Under the pieces are notes generated by a model. That model searched no databases. It saw only the letters and a list, made by a program, of their open reading frames with translations, and was not told where the DNA came from. DNA of 64,000 nt from Microbacterium paraoxydans (lineage in GTDB: Bacteria; Actinomycetota; Actinomycetes; Actinomycetales; Microbacteriaceae), in NCBI RefSeq assembly GCF_018224615.1, contig NZ_JAGTUK010000004.1:87546-151545 (forward strand), written 5' to 3'. Position numbers and translations under genes: made by a program. Of this stretch, positions 1 through 8,783 are shown one piece after another; position 1 is the stretch's first letter, and the number at the start of each line of letters is the position of its first letter.

Positions 1-1729
1 CGGACCCCTCGGCGACCCCGATCGCGATGGCGGTGCGGGCCGCGGTCATCTGGAGCGCGTGCGGCACCGCGAGCGCGTCGGTGAACGCGGTGGACGACAG
101 GCGCTCGCGGACGATCGTGTTCTCCACGTAGTCGTCGCCGATCAGCCCGGCCTCGACCAGCCGGGAGCCCAGGAGGCGGATGATCGCCTCCTCGCCCGCG
201 TCGGGCAGCGGGTAGACGTAGGCGTCGGGCAGGAAGTAGCGCGCCAGCTCGGCTCGCAACCGCGTGAGACGTCGGCCGCGGCGCACCCGGGCGGCGGCCT
301 GCTGCACCCGGTCGACGTCGGCGTCGGTGAGGAACGGCTGGATGCGCACGAACCGGTCGCCGGGTGAGCCGGGTTCGATCGTGCTGAGCACGAGGTCGGT
401 GTCGAACGACGCCCAGTCGGGGTCGACGTTGGTGACGACGCTGGTGACCTCGATCGCGGAGCCGAGCGAACGGTCGACGCTCGACCGCAACAGCTCGTGC
501 AGCTCGTAGTACCCCGGGCACACGATCGTCGCCGTGAGGATGGACTCGGCCTTGCGGCTGCGCTCGAGCCGACCGCCGACGTGCATCGCGATGTAGGCGA
601 TCTCGTCGTCGTGGACGGGGGTGCCCAGGCGGTCGTGCAGCCCGCTCGCGATCGACACCGCCACCTCGAAGATCATCGGATACGTGGTCTTGAGCGAGCG
701 CGTGAGGGGGTTGCGCGTCAGGGCGCTCTCCTCCGCCCGGCGCAGCAGGTTCTGCACGTGCAGCGCGAGCCGCAGCACGAAGGTCTCGTCGACCAGATCG
801 ACCTGGAAGTCGTCCGCGGCCCTGGCTATCTCGGCCCGCACGGCGGCATCGACTTCGGGGGCCACGCCGCTGCGCGCGACCTCCCGTGTCTCGTCCCCTC
901 CCGGCGCCACGATCCGCGTGAGCACGAGGGACGCGAGGTGCGCGCTGTCGCCCTCCCCCAGCACCACTCCGAAGTGCTCGGCCGCGAGGCGCGCGATCAA
1001 AGCCCCCACCCGAGGGATCTCCGGCCGCGCCCCGGTCGGGGGCGTGTCGAGCGAGCGCCCGGCGGCGACCCGCTCCGCGGCGATCGCGATGTGCAGCAGC
1101 ACGTCGGCGATCGCGAGCTCGTTCACGTAGTAGCCGAGCTGTCCGAGCTCCCGCACCAGCGCGGACTTGAACGGCCCGACCGCCCGCGGGTCGACCGCCG
1201 TCCCGGACAGCGCCCGGCGGAACACCTCGGGGTGGAAGGACGCGTCGTCCATCTCGTCGTGCGCGAGCCGGCTGAGCAGCCGTCGCTGAGCCGCCTCGTC
1301 GCCGCGCAACCTCACGATCTCGCGGGAGCGGTCGAGCGTGAGATCCGTGCCGTCGAGCAGTCCGCGCACACGCACCAGATCGGCCTCCAGCGTCGCCTCG
1401 CTCACGTGCAGCTCGTCGGCGGCATCGAACACGTCGATCCCGTCCGGCGCGTCGAGCAGCATGCGCACGAGCGCGTGCAACCGGTCGCGCGGAGTCGCCT
1501 CGCGCCCCTGCCGCACGCGCAGAGCCGCGCGGGCGCCGGGCCCTGAGCGGTAGCCCGCCGAGCCCGACTCGACCACGGCCGCGCCAGGAGTCCGCGCGTT
1601 CAGCGCGGCGACGTACGACCGGATGCTCCGCGGGGTCACCCCGAGCAGATCGGCGAGGGTCCCGGCAGTGGACCAGCCCTCCTGCCGCAGCAGCACCGCG
1701 AGGAGCTGATCCTGGCGCTGGCGCGACAT
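1..1729 (-). CDS. mtlR: PRD-containing PTS-regulated transcriptional activator, MtlR-like (3' end outside window)
   Basis: Reading from ATG at 1729 there is an open frame of 576 codons that runs off the left edge, so the C-terminus is missing. Visible domains: an N-terminal winged HTH (residues about 1-60), a second HTH/Mga-like segment (about 85-145), PRD1 (about 185-290, His213 and His252), PRD2 (about 300-395, His324 and His383), an EIIB-like domain with Cys404 in TIVCPGYYELHE, and the start of an EIIA-like domain with AVPHA (His557). This architecture is that of MtlR/LicR activators, whose DNA binding is switched by phosphorylation from HPr, EIIA and EIIB. It is divergent from the mannitol PTS operon, its likely target, with 165 bases between them. 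The assignment to mannitol comes from that neighbourhood, not from the sequence alone. Confidence 0.88.
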   Translation of the reverse strand, partial: MSRQRQDQLLAVLLRQEGWSTAGTLADLLGVTPRSIRSYVAALNARTPGAAVVESGSAGYRSGPGARAALRVRQGREATPRDRLHALVRMLLDAPDGIDVFDAADELHVSEATLEADLVRVRGLLDGTDLTLDRSREIVRLRGDEAAQRRLLSRLAHDEMDDASFHPEVFRRALSGTAVDPRAVGPFKSALVRELGQLGYYVNELAIADVLLHIAIAAERVAAGRSLDTPPTGARPEIPRVGALIARLAAEHFGVVLGEGDSAHLASLVLTRIVAPGGDETREVARSGVAPEVDAAVRAEIARAADDFQVDLVDETFVLRLALHVQNLLRRAEESALTRNPLTRSLKTTYPMIFEVAVSIASGLHDRLGTPVHDDEIAYIAMHVGGRLERSRKAESILTATIVCPGYYELHELLRSSVDRSLGSAIEVTSVVTNVDPDWASFDTDLVLSTIEPGSPGDRFVRIQPFLTDADVDRVQQAAARVRRGRRLTRLRAELARYFLPDAYVYPLPDAGEEAIIRLLGSRLVEAGLIGDDYVENTIVRERLSSTAFTDALAVPHALQMTAARTAIAIGVAEGS

Positions 1730-1894
1730 GACTCCCCCTGCTCTGGCGTGCTGACCGCACTGTCGGACGTCTCTCCATGATGTCAGCCCGGCGAGCGGGG
1801 TGCGCGGAAATCGAGGTTCCGCGGGGGCGGAAAGGAACGTGTTGGTGCCGGCACCGCCCCCTTTCCCAGACTGTTCTCAGGAAAGGCGGCATCG
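1730..1894. promoter_or_regulatory. Divergent mtlR / mannitol operon control region
   Basis: This intergenic stretch must hold the promoters of both divergent units. Two symmetric elements stand out: GCGGAA/TTCCGC (1804-1809 and 1817-1822, 7-base centre) and the perfect 12-base palindrome GGTGCCGGCACC (1844-1855). Either could be the site of the PRD regulator, but no consensus TTGNCACA-type site is evident. The ribosome binding site AGGAAAGG (1879-1886) precedes the ATG at 1895. Confidence 0.4.
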
Positions 1895-2212
1895 ATGAGG
1901 ATCCTCGTGGTGTGCGGCGCTGGCGCGTCGAGCACGTTCGTCGCGCAGCGGCTGCGCCGGGCGGCGGCGTCCGTCGGCCTGGACTGGGACGCCGCGGCCG
2001 GAACGGAGAGCTCCGTCGCCGCAGGACTCCAGGACCTGGTGCTCATCGGCCCCCATCTGAGCGACCGGCTCGCCGACATCCGCCGCGCCGCCCACGGCCC
2101 CGTCGCGGTGCTGCCGGAAGACGTCTTCGCCGACCGCGACGGCAGCCGCACGCTCCGGCTCGCCCGCTCGATCCTCGCCGACGTCGGCGAGACACCGAAA
2201 GGAACACCATGA
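1895..2212 (+). CDS. Stand-alone PTS EIIB domain, lactose/cellobiose-like fold
   Basis: A 105-residue protein beginning MRILVVCGAGASSTF. Cys7 lies at the end of the first beta strand in a C-G-x-G-x-S-S loop, the position of the phosphorylated cysteine in EIIB domains of the lactose/cellobiose group. No EIIA or EIIC of that group is present, and the mannitol transporter downstream has its own EIIB, so this is an orphan domain. It is the first gene of the operon (RBS AGGAAAGG) and overlaps the HPr start by the four bases ATGA. It may act in phosphate transfer to or from the divergent MtlR-like regulator, or be a vestige; that part is inference. Recognised by the Cys loop and the length only, so the subfamily is tentative. 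Confidence 0.75.
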   Translation: MRILVVCGAGASSTFVAQRLRRAAASVGLDWDAAAGTESSVAAGLQDLVLIGPHLSDRLADIRRAAHGPVAVLPEDVFADRDGSRTLRLARSILADVGETPKGTP

Positions 2213-2490
2213 CCGCCACCCGCACCGTCCGGATCGGCTCCTCGCACGGCCTGCACGCCCGCCCCGCGAAGATCTTCGCGCAGGCGGCGAAGGACTCCGG
2301 TCTCGCCGTGACGATCGCGAAGGACTCCGGCAAGCCGGTCAACGCCGCCAGCATCCTCGGGGTGATCGCGCTCGCGGTCGAGCACGGCGACTACGTCACG
2401 CTCACGGCGGAGGGCGACGGCGCGGAGGACGTGCTGGACACGCTCACCGAGCTGCTGACCACCGACCACGATCAGGACGCGGCCGGATGA
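2209..2490 (+). CDS. ptsH: Phosphocarrier protein HPr
   Basis: A 93-residue HPr. The catalytic histidine is His16 in GLHARPA, and Ser48 in NAASILGV sits at the position of the regulatory serine that HPr kinase phosphorylates in Firmicutes; no HPr kinase gene is visible here. It takes phosphate from EI and hands it to EIIA. The start ATG overlaps the stop of the upstream EIIB gene (ATGA), and its own stop overlaps the EI start in the same way. Having HPr and EI inside a sugar-specific operon suggests that either this strain expresses its PTS core with mannitol or this is a dedicated second copy; the window cannot decide. Confidence 0.95.
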   Translation: MTATRTVRIGSSHGLHARPAKIFAQAAKDSGLAVTIAKDSGKPVNAASILGVIALAVEHGDYVTLTAEGDGAEDVLDTLTELLTTDHDQDAAG

Positions 2491-4172
2491 GCGAGCTGCG
2501 AGGAGTGGGCATCGGTCTCGGCGTCGCGCAGGGACCGATCGTGCGTATGACCGAGGCGCTTCCCGCGCCGGATGAGACGCCGAGCACCGTCGGGGTCGAG
2601 GCGGAACGCACTCGCGTGCGCGAAGCCGTCGCCACGGTCGCACGCGAGCTCACGGAGCGCGGGGAGGCCGCCGGCGGTTCCGCCCAGGAGGTGCTCGAAG
2701 CCCAGGCCATGATCGCCGAGGACCCGACGCTGCAGGACGAAGTGGACGCCCGCATCGACGACGGCGCCACGGCGGAATGGGCCGTGCACGACGCGTTCGC
2801 CGGGTTCCGCGCGACGCTCGAAGCCGTCGGCGGCTACCTCGGCGAGCGCGCGGCCGACCTCGACGACATCGCGCAGCGCGTGCTCGCGCGGCTGCGCGGC
2901 GTCGAAGCGGCCGGCGTGCCGAATCCCGGGCACCCGTTCGTGCTCGTCGCGCGCGACCTCGCCCCCGCCGACACCGCTCTGCTCGACCTCGACCAGGTGC
3001 TCGCGCTGATCACCACGGACGGCGGACCCACGTCGCACACCGCGATCCTCGCGCGTGAGAAGGGCATCGTCGCCATCGTCGGAGCATCCGAGGCCACCGC
3101 CCTCACCACGGGCGAGACCGTGATCGTCGATGCCGCAGCCGGGGTCGTGACGCGCGACCCGAGCGCCGAGGCCCTGGCCCGCGCCGAGGAGCGCGCGGCC
3201 GCCCGACGCACGGCGGACGATGCACCAGCCACTCCCGGCGCCCTCGCCGACGGCACGCCTGTCGCGCTGCTCGCGAACCTGGGGAAGCCCGCAGACGCGG
3301 CCGAGGCGGTCGCTCGGGGGGCCGAGGGCGTCGGGCTGTTCCGCACCGAGTTCCTGTTCCTGTCGGCGTCCCAGGCGCCGACCGTGGCGCAGCAGCGGGA
3401 GTCGTACCGCGAGCTGCTCGCCGCGTTCCCCGGCAAGAAGGTCGTGGTGCGGATGCTCGACGCGGGGGCGGACAAGCCGCTCGCGTTCCTCAACGACGCG
3501 CACGAGGAGAACCCGGCGCTGGGGCTCCGCGGACTGCGGGCACTGCGGGCCAGCGAGGACATCCTGCGCGAGCAGCTCACGGCCCTCGCGGAGGCCGCCA
3601 CCGAGACCACGGCCGACCTGTGGGTCATGGCCCCCATGGTCGCGACCGTCGAGGAGACCGTGTACTTCACGGGCCTCGCCAGGGAATACGGCCTGAAGAC
3701 CGCCGGGGTCATGGTGGAGGTGCCGTCGAGCGCACTGCTCGCCGACCGGGTGCTCGCGCACGCCGACTTCGCCTCGATCGGCACCAACGACCTCACGCAG
3801 TACACCATGGCCGCCGACCGCCTGCTCGGCTCCGTCGCGTCGTTCCAGGACCCGTGGCACCCCGCGGTGCTGCGCCTGGTACGCGAGGTCGGGGCCGCAG
3901 GTGCCCGCCTCGGCAAGCCGGTGGGCATCTGCGGCGAGGCGGCGGCCGATCCGCTCCTGGCCGTCGTGCTCGTGGGTCTCGGCGCCACCAGCCTGTCGAT
4001 GGCGCCGTCCGCCCTCGCCGACGTGCGCCGGGCCCTCGCCGCACGCACCGCCTCCGATGCCGTCCGCCTCGCGGAAGCCGCGCTCTCCGCAGACGACGCC
4101 TCCTCCGCCCGAACCGCCGTGGCGACCCTCGCCGCGGCACTCCCCCCTCATCAGAAAGAGACCACATCATGA
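2487..4172 (+). CDS. ptsI: Phosphoenolpyruvate-protein phosphotransferase (PTS enzyme I)
   Basis: A 561-residue EI, close to the usual 570. It moves phosphate from PEP to HPr in the cytoplasm. The phosphohistidine is His184 in the swivel-domain motif DGGPTSHTAI. The C-terminal PEP-binding barrel shows EGVGLFRTEFLF, the GLRALRAS segment, SIGTNDLTQY and, near the end, GICGEAAADP with the catalytic cysteine. The N-terminal HPr-binding helical domain occupies about residues 40-130. Start and stop both lie in ATGA overlaps with the neighbouring genes, so translation is probably coupled along the operon. Confidence 0.96.
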   Translation: MSELRGVGIGLGVAQGPIVRMTEALPAPDETPSTVGVEAERTRVREAVATVARELTERGEAAGGSAQEVLEAQAMIAEDPTLQDEVDARIDDGATAEWAVHDAFAGFRATLEAVGGYLGERAADLDDIAQRVLARLRGVEAAGVPNPGHPFVLVARDLAPADTALLDLDQVLALITTDGGPTSHTAILAREKGIVAIVGASEATALTTGETVIVDAAAGVVTRDPSAEALARAEERAAARRTADDAPATPGALADGTPVALLANLGKPADAAEAVARGAEGVGLFRTEFLFLSASQAPTVAQQRESYRELLAAFPGKKVVVRMLDAGADKPLAFLNDAHEENPALGLRGLRALRASEDILREQLTALAEAATETTADLWVMAPMVATVEETVYFTGLAREYGLKTAGVMVEVPSSALLADRVLAHADFASIGTNDLTQYTMAADRLLGSVASFQDPWHPAVLRLVREVGAAGARLGKPVGICGEAAADPLLAVVLVGLGATSLSMAPSALADVRRALAARTASDAVRLAEAALSADDASSARTAVATLAAALPPHQKETTS

Positions 4173-5803
4173 CGACGACGTCACCCGCCGCCACCACGCC
4201 CGGTGGCCTCCGCGTGGGCGTGCAGCGCTTCGGCACGTTCCTCTCCGGCATGATCATGCCGAACATCGCGGCCTTCATCGCCTGGGGCTTCATCACGATG
4301 CTCTTCATCCCGAAGGGCTTCTTCGGTGCAGAGAGTCCGTTCGGCTGGCACTGGGCCGGGGTCGCCGAGATCATCGGCGGCGGCGGCGACTCCGCCGTGA
4401 TCGGCTGGCAGGGCGCGACGACGGCGCTCGCGGAGGGCGACGGCGGCAACATCCTCGCCTACGTCGGCCTGGTCGGCCCCATGGTCACCTATCTGCTGCC
4501 GTTGCTGATCGCGAACACGGCCGGACGCCTGGTCTACGGCGAGCGCGGCGGCGTGGTGGCAACGATCGCCACGATCGGCGTCATCGTCGGCACGAACATC
4601 CCGATGTTCCTCGGCGCCATGATCATGGGACCGATCGCCGCCTGGATCACCAAGCAGATGGACCGCCTGTGGGACGGCAAGATCCGACCCGGCTTCGAGA
4701 TGCTCGTAAACAACTTCTCGGCGGGCATCCTCGGCATGATCCTCGCCATCGTCGGCTTCTTCGCGTTCGGACCGGTCATGCTCGGCATCAGCGCGGCGCT
4801 GGGCGCGGCGGTGGACTGGCTCGTGTCGCTCAACCTGCTGCCGTTCGTGTCGATCATCGTCGAACCGGCGAAGGTGCTGTTCCTCAACAACGCGATCAAC
4901 CACGGCGTGTTCACCCCGCTCGGCATCGAGCAGGCGACCGAGACCGGCAAGTCGATCCTGTTCCTGATCGAGGCCAACCCCGGCCCCGGCATCGGCCTGC
5001 TGCTGGCGTTCAGCTTCTTCGGCGTCGGCGCTGCCAAGGCCTCGGCCCCCGGTGCCGCGATCATCCAGTTCTTCGGCGGTATCCACGAGATCTACTTCCC
5101 GTACGCGCTGAGCAAGCCGGCCACGATCCTCGCGCTGATCGCGGGTGGCGCGACCGGTGTCACGACGAACATGCTGCTGGGCGGCGGACTCGCCTTCCCC
5201 GCGGCCCCCGGCAGCATCATCGCGGTGACCGCCGCGGCGATCGGACCCGGCGTCGCGAACCTGCTGGTGGTGTACCTGTCGGTCATCCTGGCCGCGGCCG
5301 TCACGTTCGTGCTCACGGCGGTGATCCTGCGTGCGTCCCGCAAGCGCGATCTCGCCGCCGAGGGCGACACGTTCGGCGCCGCGATCGCGCAGACCGAGGC
5401 GAACAAGGGCAAGTCGTCCGCCGCGATGGACGCCCTGCGCACCTCGACGGGTGCCGCCACCGCGACCGCCGCGACCGAGGCGCCCGCGACCGCGGTCGCC
5501 GACCGGCCCATCTCCACGATCGTGTTCGCGTGCGACGCCGGCATGGGCTCCTCGGCCATGGGCGCCAGCGTGCTGCGCAACAAGATCAAGAAGGCCGGGA
5601 TCGAGGGCGTCACCGTGACGAACGCGGCGATCGCGAACCTCGACGGCACCGCCGACCTCGTGATCACCCAGCAGCAGCTCACCGAGCGCGCGCAGGCGAA
5701 GTCGCCGAACTCCATCCACGTCTCGGTCGACAACTTCATGAACTCGCCGAAGTACGACGAGGTCGTCGAGACGGTCAGGGAACAGCGAAAGGACACAGAA
5801 TGA
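4169..5803 (+). CDS. mtlA: PTS mannitol transporter, EIICB
   Basis: A 544-residue membrane permease-kinase. Residues about 15-395 form the EIIC domain with repeated hydrophobic helices and the GGIHEIYFPY motif typical of mannitol EIIC; a low-complexity Ala/Thr linker (about 405-447) leads to the EIIB domain with Cys455 in FACDAGMGSSAMG. The EIIA domain found in E. coli MtlA is absent and is supplied by the next gene. ATG at 4169 is taken because it overlaps the ptsI stop (ATGA) and starts the conserved sequence; longer in-frame extensions upstream lie inside ptsI. The product imports mannitol across the membrane as mannitol 1-phosphate. Confidence 0.95.
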   Translation: MTTTSPAATTPGGLRVGVQRFGTFLSGMIMPNIAAFIAWGFITMLFIPKGFFGAESPFGWHWAGVAEIIGGGGDSAVIGWQGATTALAEGDGGNILAYVGLVGPMVTYLLPLLIANTAGRLVYGERGGVVATIATIGVIVGTNIPMFLGAMIMGPIAAWITKQMDRLWDGKIRPGFEMLVNNFSAGILGMILAIVGFFAFGPVMLGISAALGAAVDWLVSLNLLPFVSIIVEPAKVLFLNNAINHGVFTPLGIEQATETGKSILFLIEANPGPGIGLLLAFSFFGVGAAKASAPGAAIIQFFGGIHEIYFPYALSKPATILALIAGGATGVTTNMLLGGGLAFPAAPGSIIAVTAAAIGPGVANLLVVYLSVILAAAVTFVLTAVILRASRKRDLAAEGDTFGAAIAQTEANKGKSSAAMDALRTSTGAATATAATEAPATAVADRPISTIVFACDAGMGSSAMGASVLRNKIKKAGIEGVTVTNAAIANLDGTADLVITQQQLTERAQAKSPNSIHVSVDNFMNSPKYDEVVETVREQRKDTE

Positions 5804-6234
5804 GCGTTCTCACCCCAGAGCAGGTCCGCATCCACCCCGCGGGGGCGACGCGCGACGAGGCCCTCCAGGAGGCGACGGACATCCTCGTCGCCGCGGGAGC
5901 CGTGACCCCGGCGTACGTCGACGCCATGCGTCAGCGCGAGGAGACCGTGTCGACCTACATGGGCAACGGCCTCGCGATCCCGCACGGTACGAACGACGCG
6001 AAGGACGCCATCCTCGCCTCCGCCCTGTCCGTCGTGCGCTACGACGGCGGCGTGGACTGGGACGGCGAGCCCGCGACGTTCGTGATCGGCATCGCGGGCG
6101 TCGGCGACGAGCACCTGGAGATCCTGTCCCGCATCGCGATCCTGTTCTCGGAGGAGGACGACGTGGCGAAGCTCGCCGCGGCCCAGACCCCCGAGGAGCT
6201 GTACGCGCTGCTGGCGGAGGTGAACGAGGCATGA
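5800..6234 (+). CDS. mtlF: PTS mannitol EIIA component
   Basis: A 144-residue soluble EIIA of the mannitol/fructose family. The phosphorylated residue is His62 in NGLAIPHGTND, and HLEILSRIAILF is the conserved second helix region. It passes phosphate from HPr to the EIIB domain of MtlA. It overlaps mtlA at its start and mtlD at its end by ATGA. The same fold forms the C-terminal domain of the divergent regulator, consistent with control by phosphorylation state. Confidence 0.95.
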   Translation: MSVLTPEQVRIHPAGATRDEALQEATDILVAAGAVTPAYVDAMRQREETVSTYMGNGLAIPHGTNDAKDAILASALSVVRYDGGVDWDGEPATFVIGIAGVGDEHLEILSRIAILFSEEDDVAKLAAAQTPEELYALLAEVNEA

Positions 6235-7388
6235 AGGCGGTCCACTTCGGGGCCGGCAACATCGGGCGCGGATTCGTCGGCCTGCTGCTGCACGAGGGCG
6301 GCTACGAGCTCGTGTTCTCGGACGTCGCGGAGGCGCTCGTCGACGCGATCAACGCGGCGGAGGAGTACACCGTGCACGAGGCCGGCCCCGGAGGGACCGA
6401 TCACGTGGTGACGGGGTTCCGCGCGGTGAACAGCCGCACGGACCCCGGCGCCGTCGCGGAGGAGGTGGCGACGGCCGATGTCGTCACCACGGCCGTGGGA
6501 CCGACGGTGCTGCGCTTCGTGGCACCGTCGATCGTGGCGGGGCTCGCGCTCCGCTCCCCCGAGGCCGCACCGCTGCAGGTCATGGCGTGCGAGAACGCGA
6601 TCGGCGCGACCGACCAGCTGCGCGCCGAGGTGGCCGCGGCCGCAGGCGCCGACGCCGAAGCGCTGCTGCAGCGGGCGGTGTTCGCCAACACGGCGGTCGA
6701 CCGCATCGTGCCCGCTCAGCCCGAGGGCGCGGGGGTCGACGTCACGGTCGAGCCGTACGTGGAGTGGGCGATCGAGTCGGGGCCGTTCGGCGGCGCGCTG
6801 CCGCACATCCCCGGTGCGCACTTCGTCGACGACCTCGCGCCGTACATCGAGCGCAAGCTGTTCACGGTGAACACGGGCCACGCGGCCACCGCCTACTTCG
6901 GGGCGCGGGCCGGCATCGAGCGCATCTCCGACGCGCTGGCCGACCCTGCGATCGCTGCGCGCGTGTCCGCGGCGCTGGAGGAGACCTCGGCCGTGCTCGC
7001 GGCGGTGCACGGGCTCGACCCGGCGGAGCTGGCCGCGTACCGCTCCACGATCCTCGACCGGTTCCGCAACCCGGCCCTGGTCGACACGGTGCAGCGGGTG
7101 GGCCGTCAGCCACTGCGCAAGATCTCCCGGCACGAGCGTTTCATCGGTCCTGCCGCGATGGCCGCGGAGCGTGCCCTGCCGACCGAGGCTCTCGTGGCCG
7201 CGGTCGCCGCCGCGCTCGACTTCGACGACACCGCCGACGAGCAGTCCGTCGAACTTCAGGCGCTGCTCCGGACGGACGACGCGGACGCGTTCACGACGCG
7301 CACGACCGGCCTCGACGCCGATCACCCGCTGTACGCGGCGGTGCGCGACGCCGTCGCCACGCGCCAGGCGGCCCTGAGCGACGCCTGA
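6231..7388 (+). CDS. mtlD: Mannitol-1-phosphate 5-dehydrogenase
   Basis: A 385-residue NAD-dependent dehydrogenase converting mannitol 1-phosphate to fructose 6-phosphate, the last step before glycolysis. The N-terminus MKAVHFGAGNIGRGF is the NAD-binding glycine motif of the long-chain polyol dehydrogenases; KLFTVNTGHAATAYFG (about 206-221) carries the conserved catalytic lysine and N-x3-H region. Length matches E. coli MtlD (382). Last gene of the operon, ATGA-overlapping mtlF and followed by a strong hairpin. Confidence 0.96.
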   Translation: MKAVHFGAGNIGRGFVGLLLHEGGYELVFSDVAEALVDAINAAEEYTVHEAGPGGTDHVVTGFRAVNSRTDPGAVAEEVATADVVTTAVGPTVLRFVAPSIVAGLALRSPEAAPLQVMACENAIGATDQLRAEVAAAAGADAEALLQRAVFANTAVDRIVPAQPEGAGVDVTVEPYVEWAIESGPFGGALPHIPGAHFVDDLAPYIERKLFTVNTGHAATAYFGARAGIERISDALADPAIAARVSAALEETSAVLAAVHGLDPAELAAYRSTILDRFRNPALVDTVQRVGRQPLRKISRHERFIGPAAMAAERALPTEALVAAVAAALDFDDTADEQSVELQALLRTDDADAFTTRTTGLDADHPLYAAVRDAVATRQAALSDA

Positions 7389-7413
7389 TCGACCGCCGCG
7401 ACCCGACGCGGCC

Positions 7414-7449
7414 AGCCCCCGCCACCGATACCATCGGGAGGCGGGGGCT
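7414..7449 (+). terminator. Hairpin after mtlD
   Basis: AGCCCCCGCC (7414-7423) pairs perfectly with GGCGGGGGCT (7440-7449), and an inner CCGAT/ATCGG extends the stem. No long T run follows, as is common in high-GC actinobacteria. It most likely ends the mannitol operon and separates it from the monooxygenase gene 31 bases on. Confidence 0.65.
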
Positions 7450-7480
7450 ATGTCGAGCACAGCGACGTGCGGGGAGCGGG

Positions 7481-8773
7481 ATGAGCAGATACGCCGTGAT
7501 CGGGGCGGGACCGTCGGGGCTGGCGGCCGCCAGAGCGCTACAGAGGCGCGGGATCACCGTGGACGGCTACGAGGCGTCGCACGGGGTCGGCGGGCTGTGG
7601 GACATCGACAACCCCCGCAGCACGATGTACGAGACCGCGCACCTGATCTCCTCTCGCACCACCACCGAGTTCGCGGAGTTCCCGATGCGCACCACCGCGG
7701 ACTATCCGGGCCACCGTGTGCTCAAGCGCTACTTCGACGACTACGCCGACCACTTCGGCCTCAGGGACCTGTTCCGCTTCCGCACCGCGGTCACGCGGCT
7801 CGAGCCCCGCGCAGACGGCTGGGACCTCACCGCGACCGGACCGGACGGCGAAGAGACCCGGTGGTATGCGGGCGTCGTGCTGGCGAACGGCACCCTCGCC
7901 GAGCCCCACATCCCCACGTTCCGCGGCGAGTTCACGGGCGAGCTGCGACACACCAGCACCTACTCCTCGCCGCGGCAGCTCGCCGGGAAGCGCGTCCTGC
8001 TGATCGGGGCGGGCAACTCCGGATGCGACATCGCGGTCGACGCGGTGCACCACGCGGACGCGGTCGACGTGAGCGTGCGCCGCGGCTACTACTTCGTGCC
8101 GCGGTACCTGTTCGGACGCCCCAGCGACACCCTCAACCAGGGACGACCGCTGCCCCCGCGGATCAAGCAGGCGATCGACACCCGGGTGCTGCGGGCGTTC
8201 ACGGGCGATCCGGTGCGCTTCGGCTTCCCCCGCCCGGACTACCGGCTGTACGAGTCGCACCCGATCGTGAACACGCTCATCCTCCAGCACCTGGGCCAGG
8301 GCGACCTCCGCATCCGGCCGGACATCGATCGCTTCGACGGGCCCACGGTGCACTTCCGTGACGGCAGCGCCGACGACTACGACCTGGTACTGCTCGCGAC
8401 GGGATACCGCCTCGACTATCCGTTCGTCGACCCGGAGCACCTGCACTGGCGCGGCGCGGCGCCCCGCCTGTTCCTCAACGTGTTCCCCGCTTCGTTCAAC
8501 GGCCTGTACGTGATGGGCATGATCGAGGCGTCCGGCATCGGCTGGCAGGGGCGCTACGAGCAGGCGGAGCTCGTGGCGGCGTACCTGGACGCCGCGGAGA
8601 CGGCACCCGCGCGCGCCGCCCGGTTCCGCGGACGAGTGACCGGTGCCGCGTGGCCCGACGTGACGGGCGGCTACCGGTACCTCGGACTCGACCGCATGGC
8701 CTACTACGTCAACAAGGACGCGTACCGTCGTGCGGTGCGACAGGAGCAACGCGCGCTGGAGGCCGCGGAGTAG
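7481..8773 (+). CDS. Flavin-containing monooxygenase (FMO-like, NAD(P)-binding)
   Basis: A 430-residue flavoprotein. It starts MSRYAVIGAGPSGLAAARAL (FAD-binding GxGxxG), carries the FMO signature FxGxxxHxxxY as FTGELRHTSTY (about 150-160) and a second Rossmann motif LIGAGNSGCDIA for NADPH (about 175). Near the C-terminus LLATGYRLDYPF is the conserved ATGY motif. Such enzymes oxygenate soft nucleophiles (N or S) or ketones; the substrate cannot be told here. The ATG at 7481 is preceded by GGGGAGCGGG. Ten bases separate it from the hydrolase gene, which however has its own -10 box. Confidence 0.85.
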   Translation: MSRYAVIGAGPSGLAAARALQRRGITVDGYEASHGVGGLWDIDNPRSTMYETAHLISSRTTTEFAEFPMRTTADYPGHRVLKRYFDDYADHFGLRDLFRFRTAVTRLEPRADGWDLTATGPDGEETRWYAGVVLANGTLAEPHIPTFRGEFTGELRHTSTYSSPRQLAGKRVLLIGAGNSGCDIAVDAVHHADAVDVSVRRGYYFVPRYLFGRPSDTLNQGRPLPPRIKQAIDTRVLRAFTGDPVRFGFPRPDYRLYESHPIVNTLILQHLGQGDLRIRPDIDRFDGPTVHFRDGSADDYDLVLLATGYRLDYPFVDPEHLHWRGAAPRLFLNVFPASFNGLYVMGMIEASGIGWQGRYEQAELVAAYLDAAETAPARAARFRGRVTGAAWPDVTGGYRYLGLDRMAYYVNKDAYRRAVRQEQRALEAAE

Positions 8774-8776
8774 CGT
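8771..8776 (+). promoter_or_regulatory. -10 box TAGCGT for the hydrolase at 8784
   Basis: TAGCGT overlaps the stop codon of the monooxygenase gene and ends 7 bases before the GTG start of the next gene, which lacks a Shine-Dalgarno. This is the layout of a leaderless actinobacterial transcript. Confidence 0.45.
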
Positions 8777-8783
8777 TGACGGT

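Noticed and set aside
497-1546. Long plus-strand open frames over 59-1553
   Set aside because: They lie opposite the MtlR-like gene, whose domains and motifs are clear. The plus-strand translations are Arg/His-rich without recognisable domains, as expected for the shadow of a high-GC gene.
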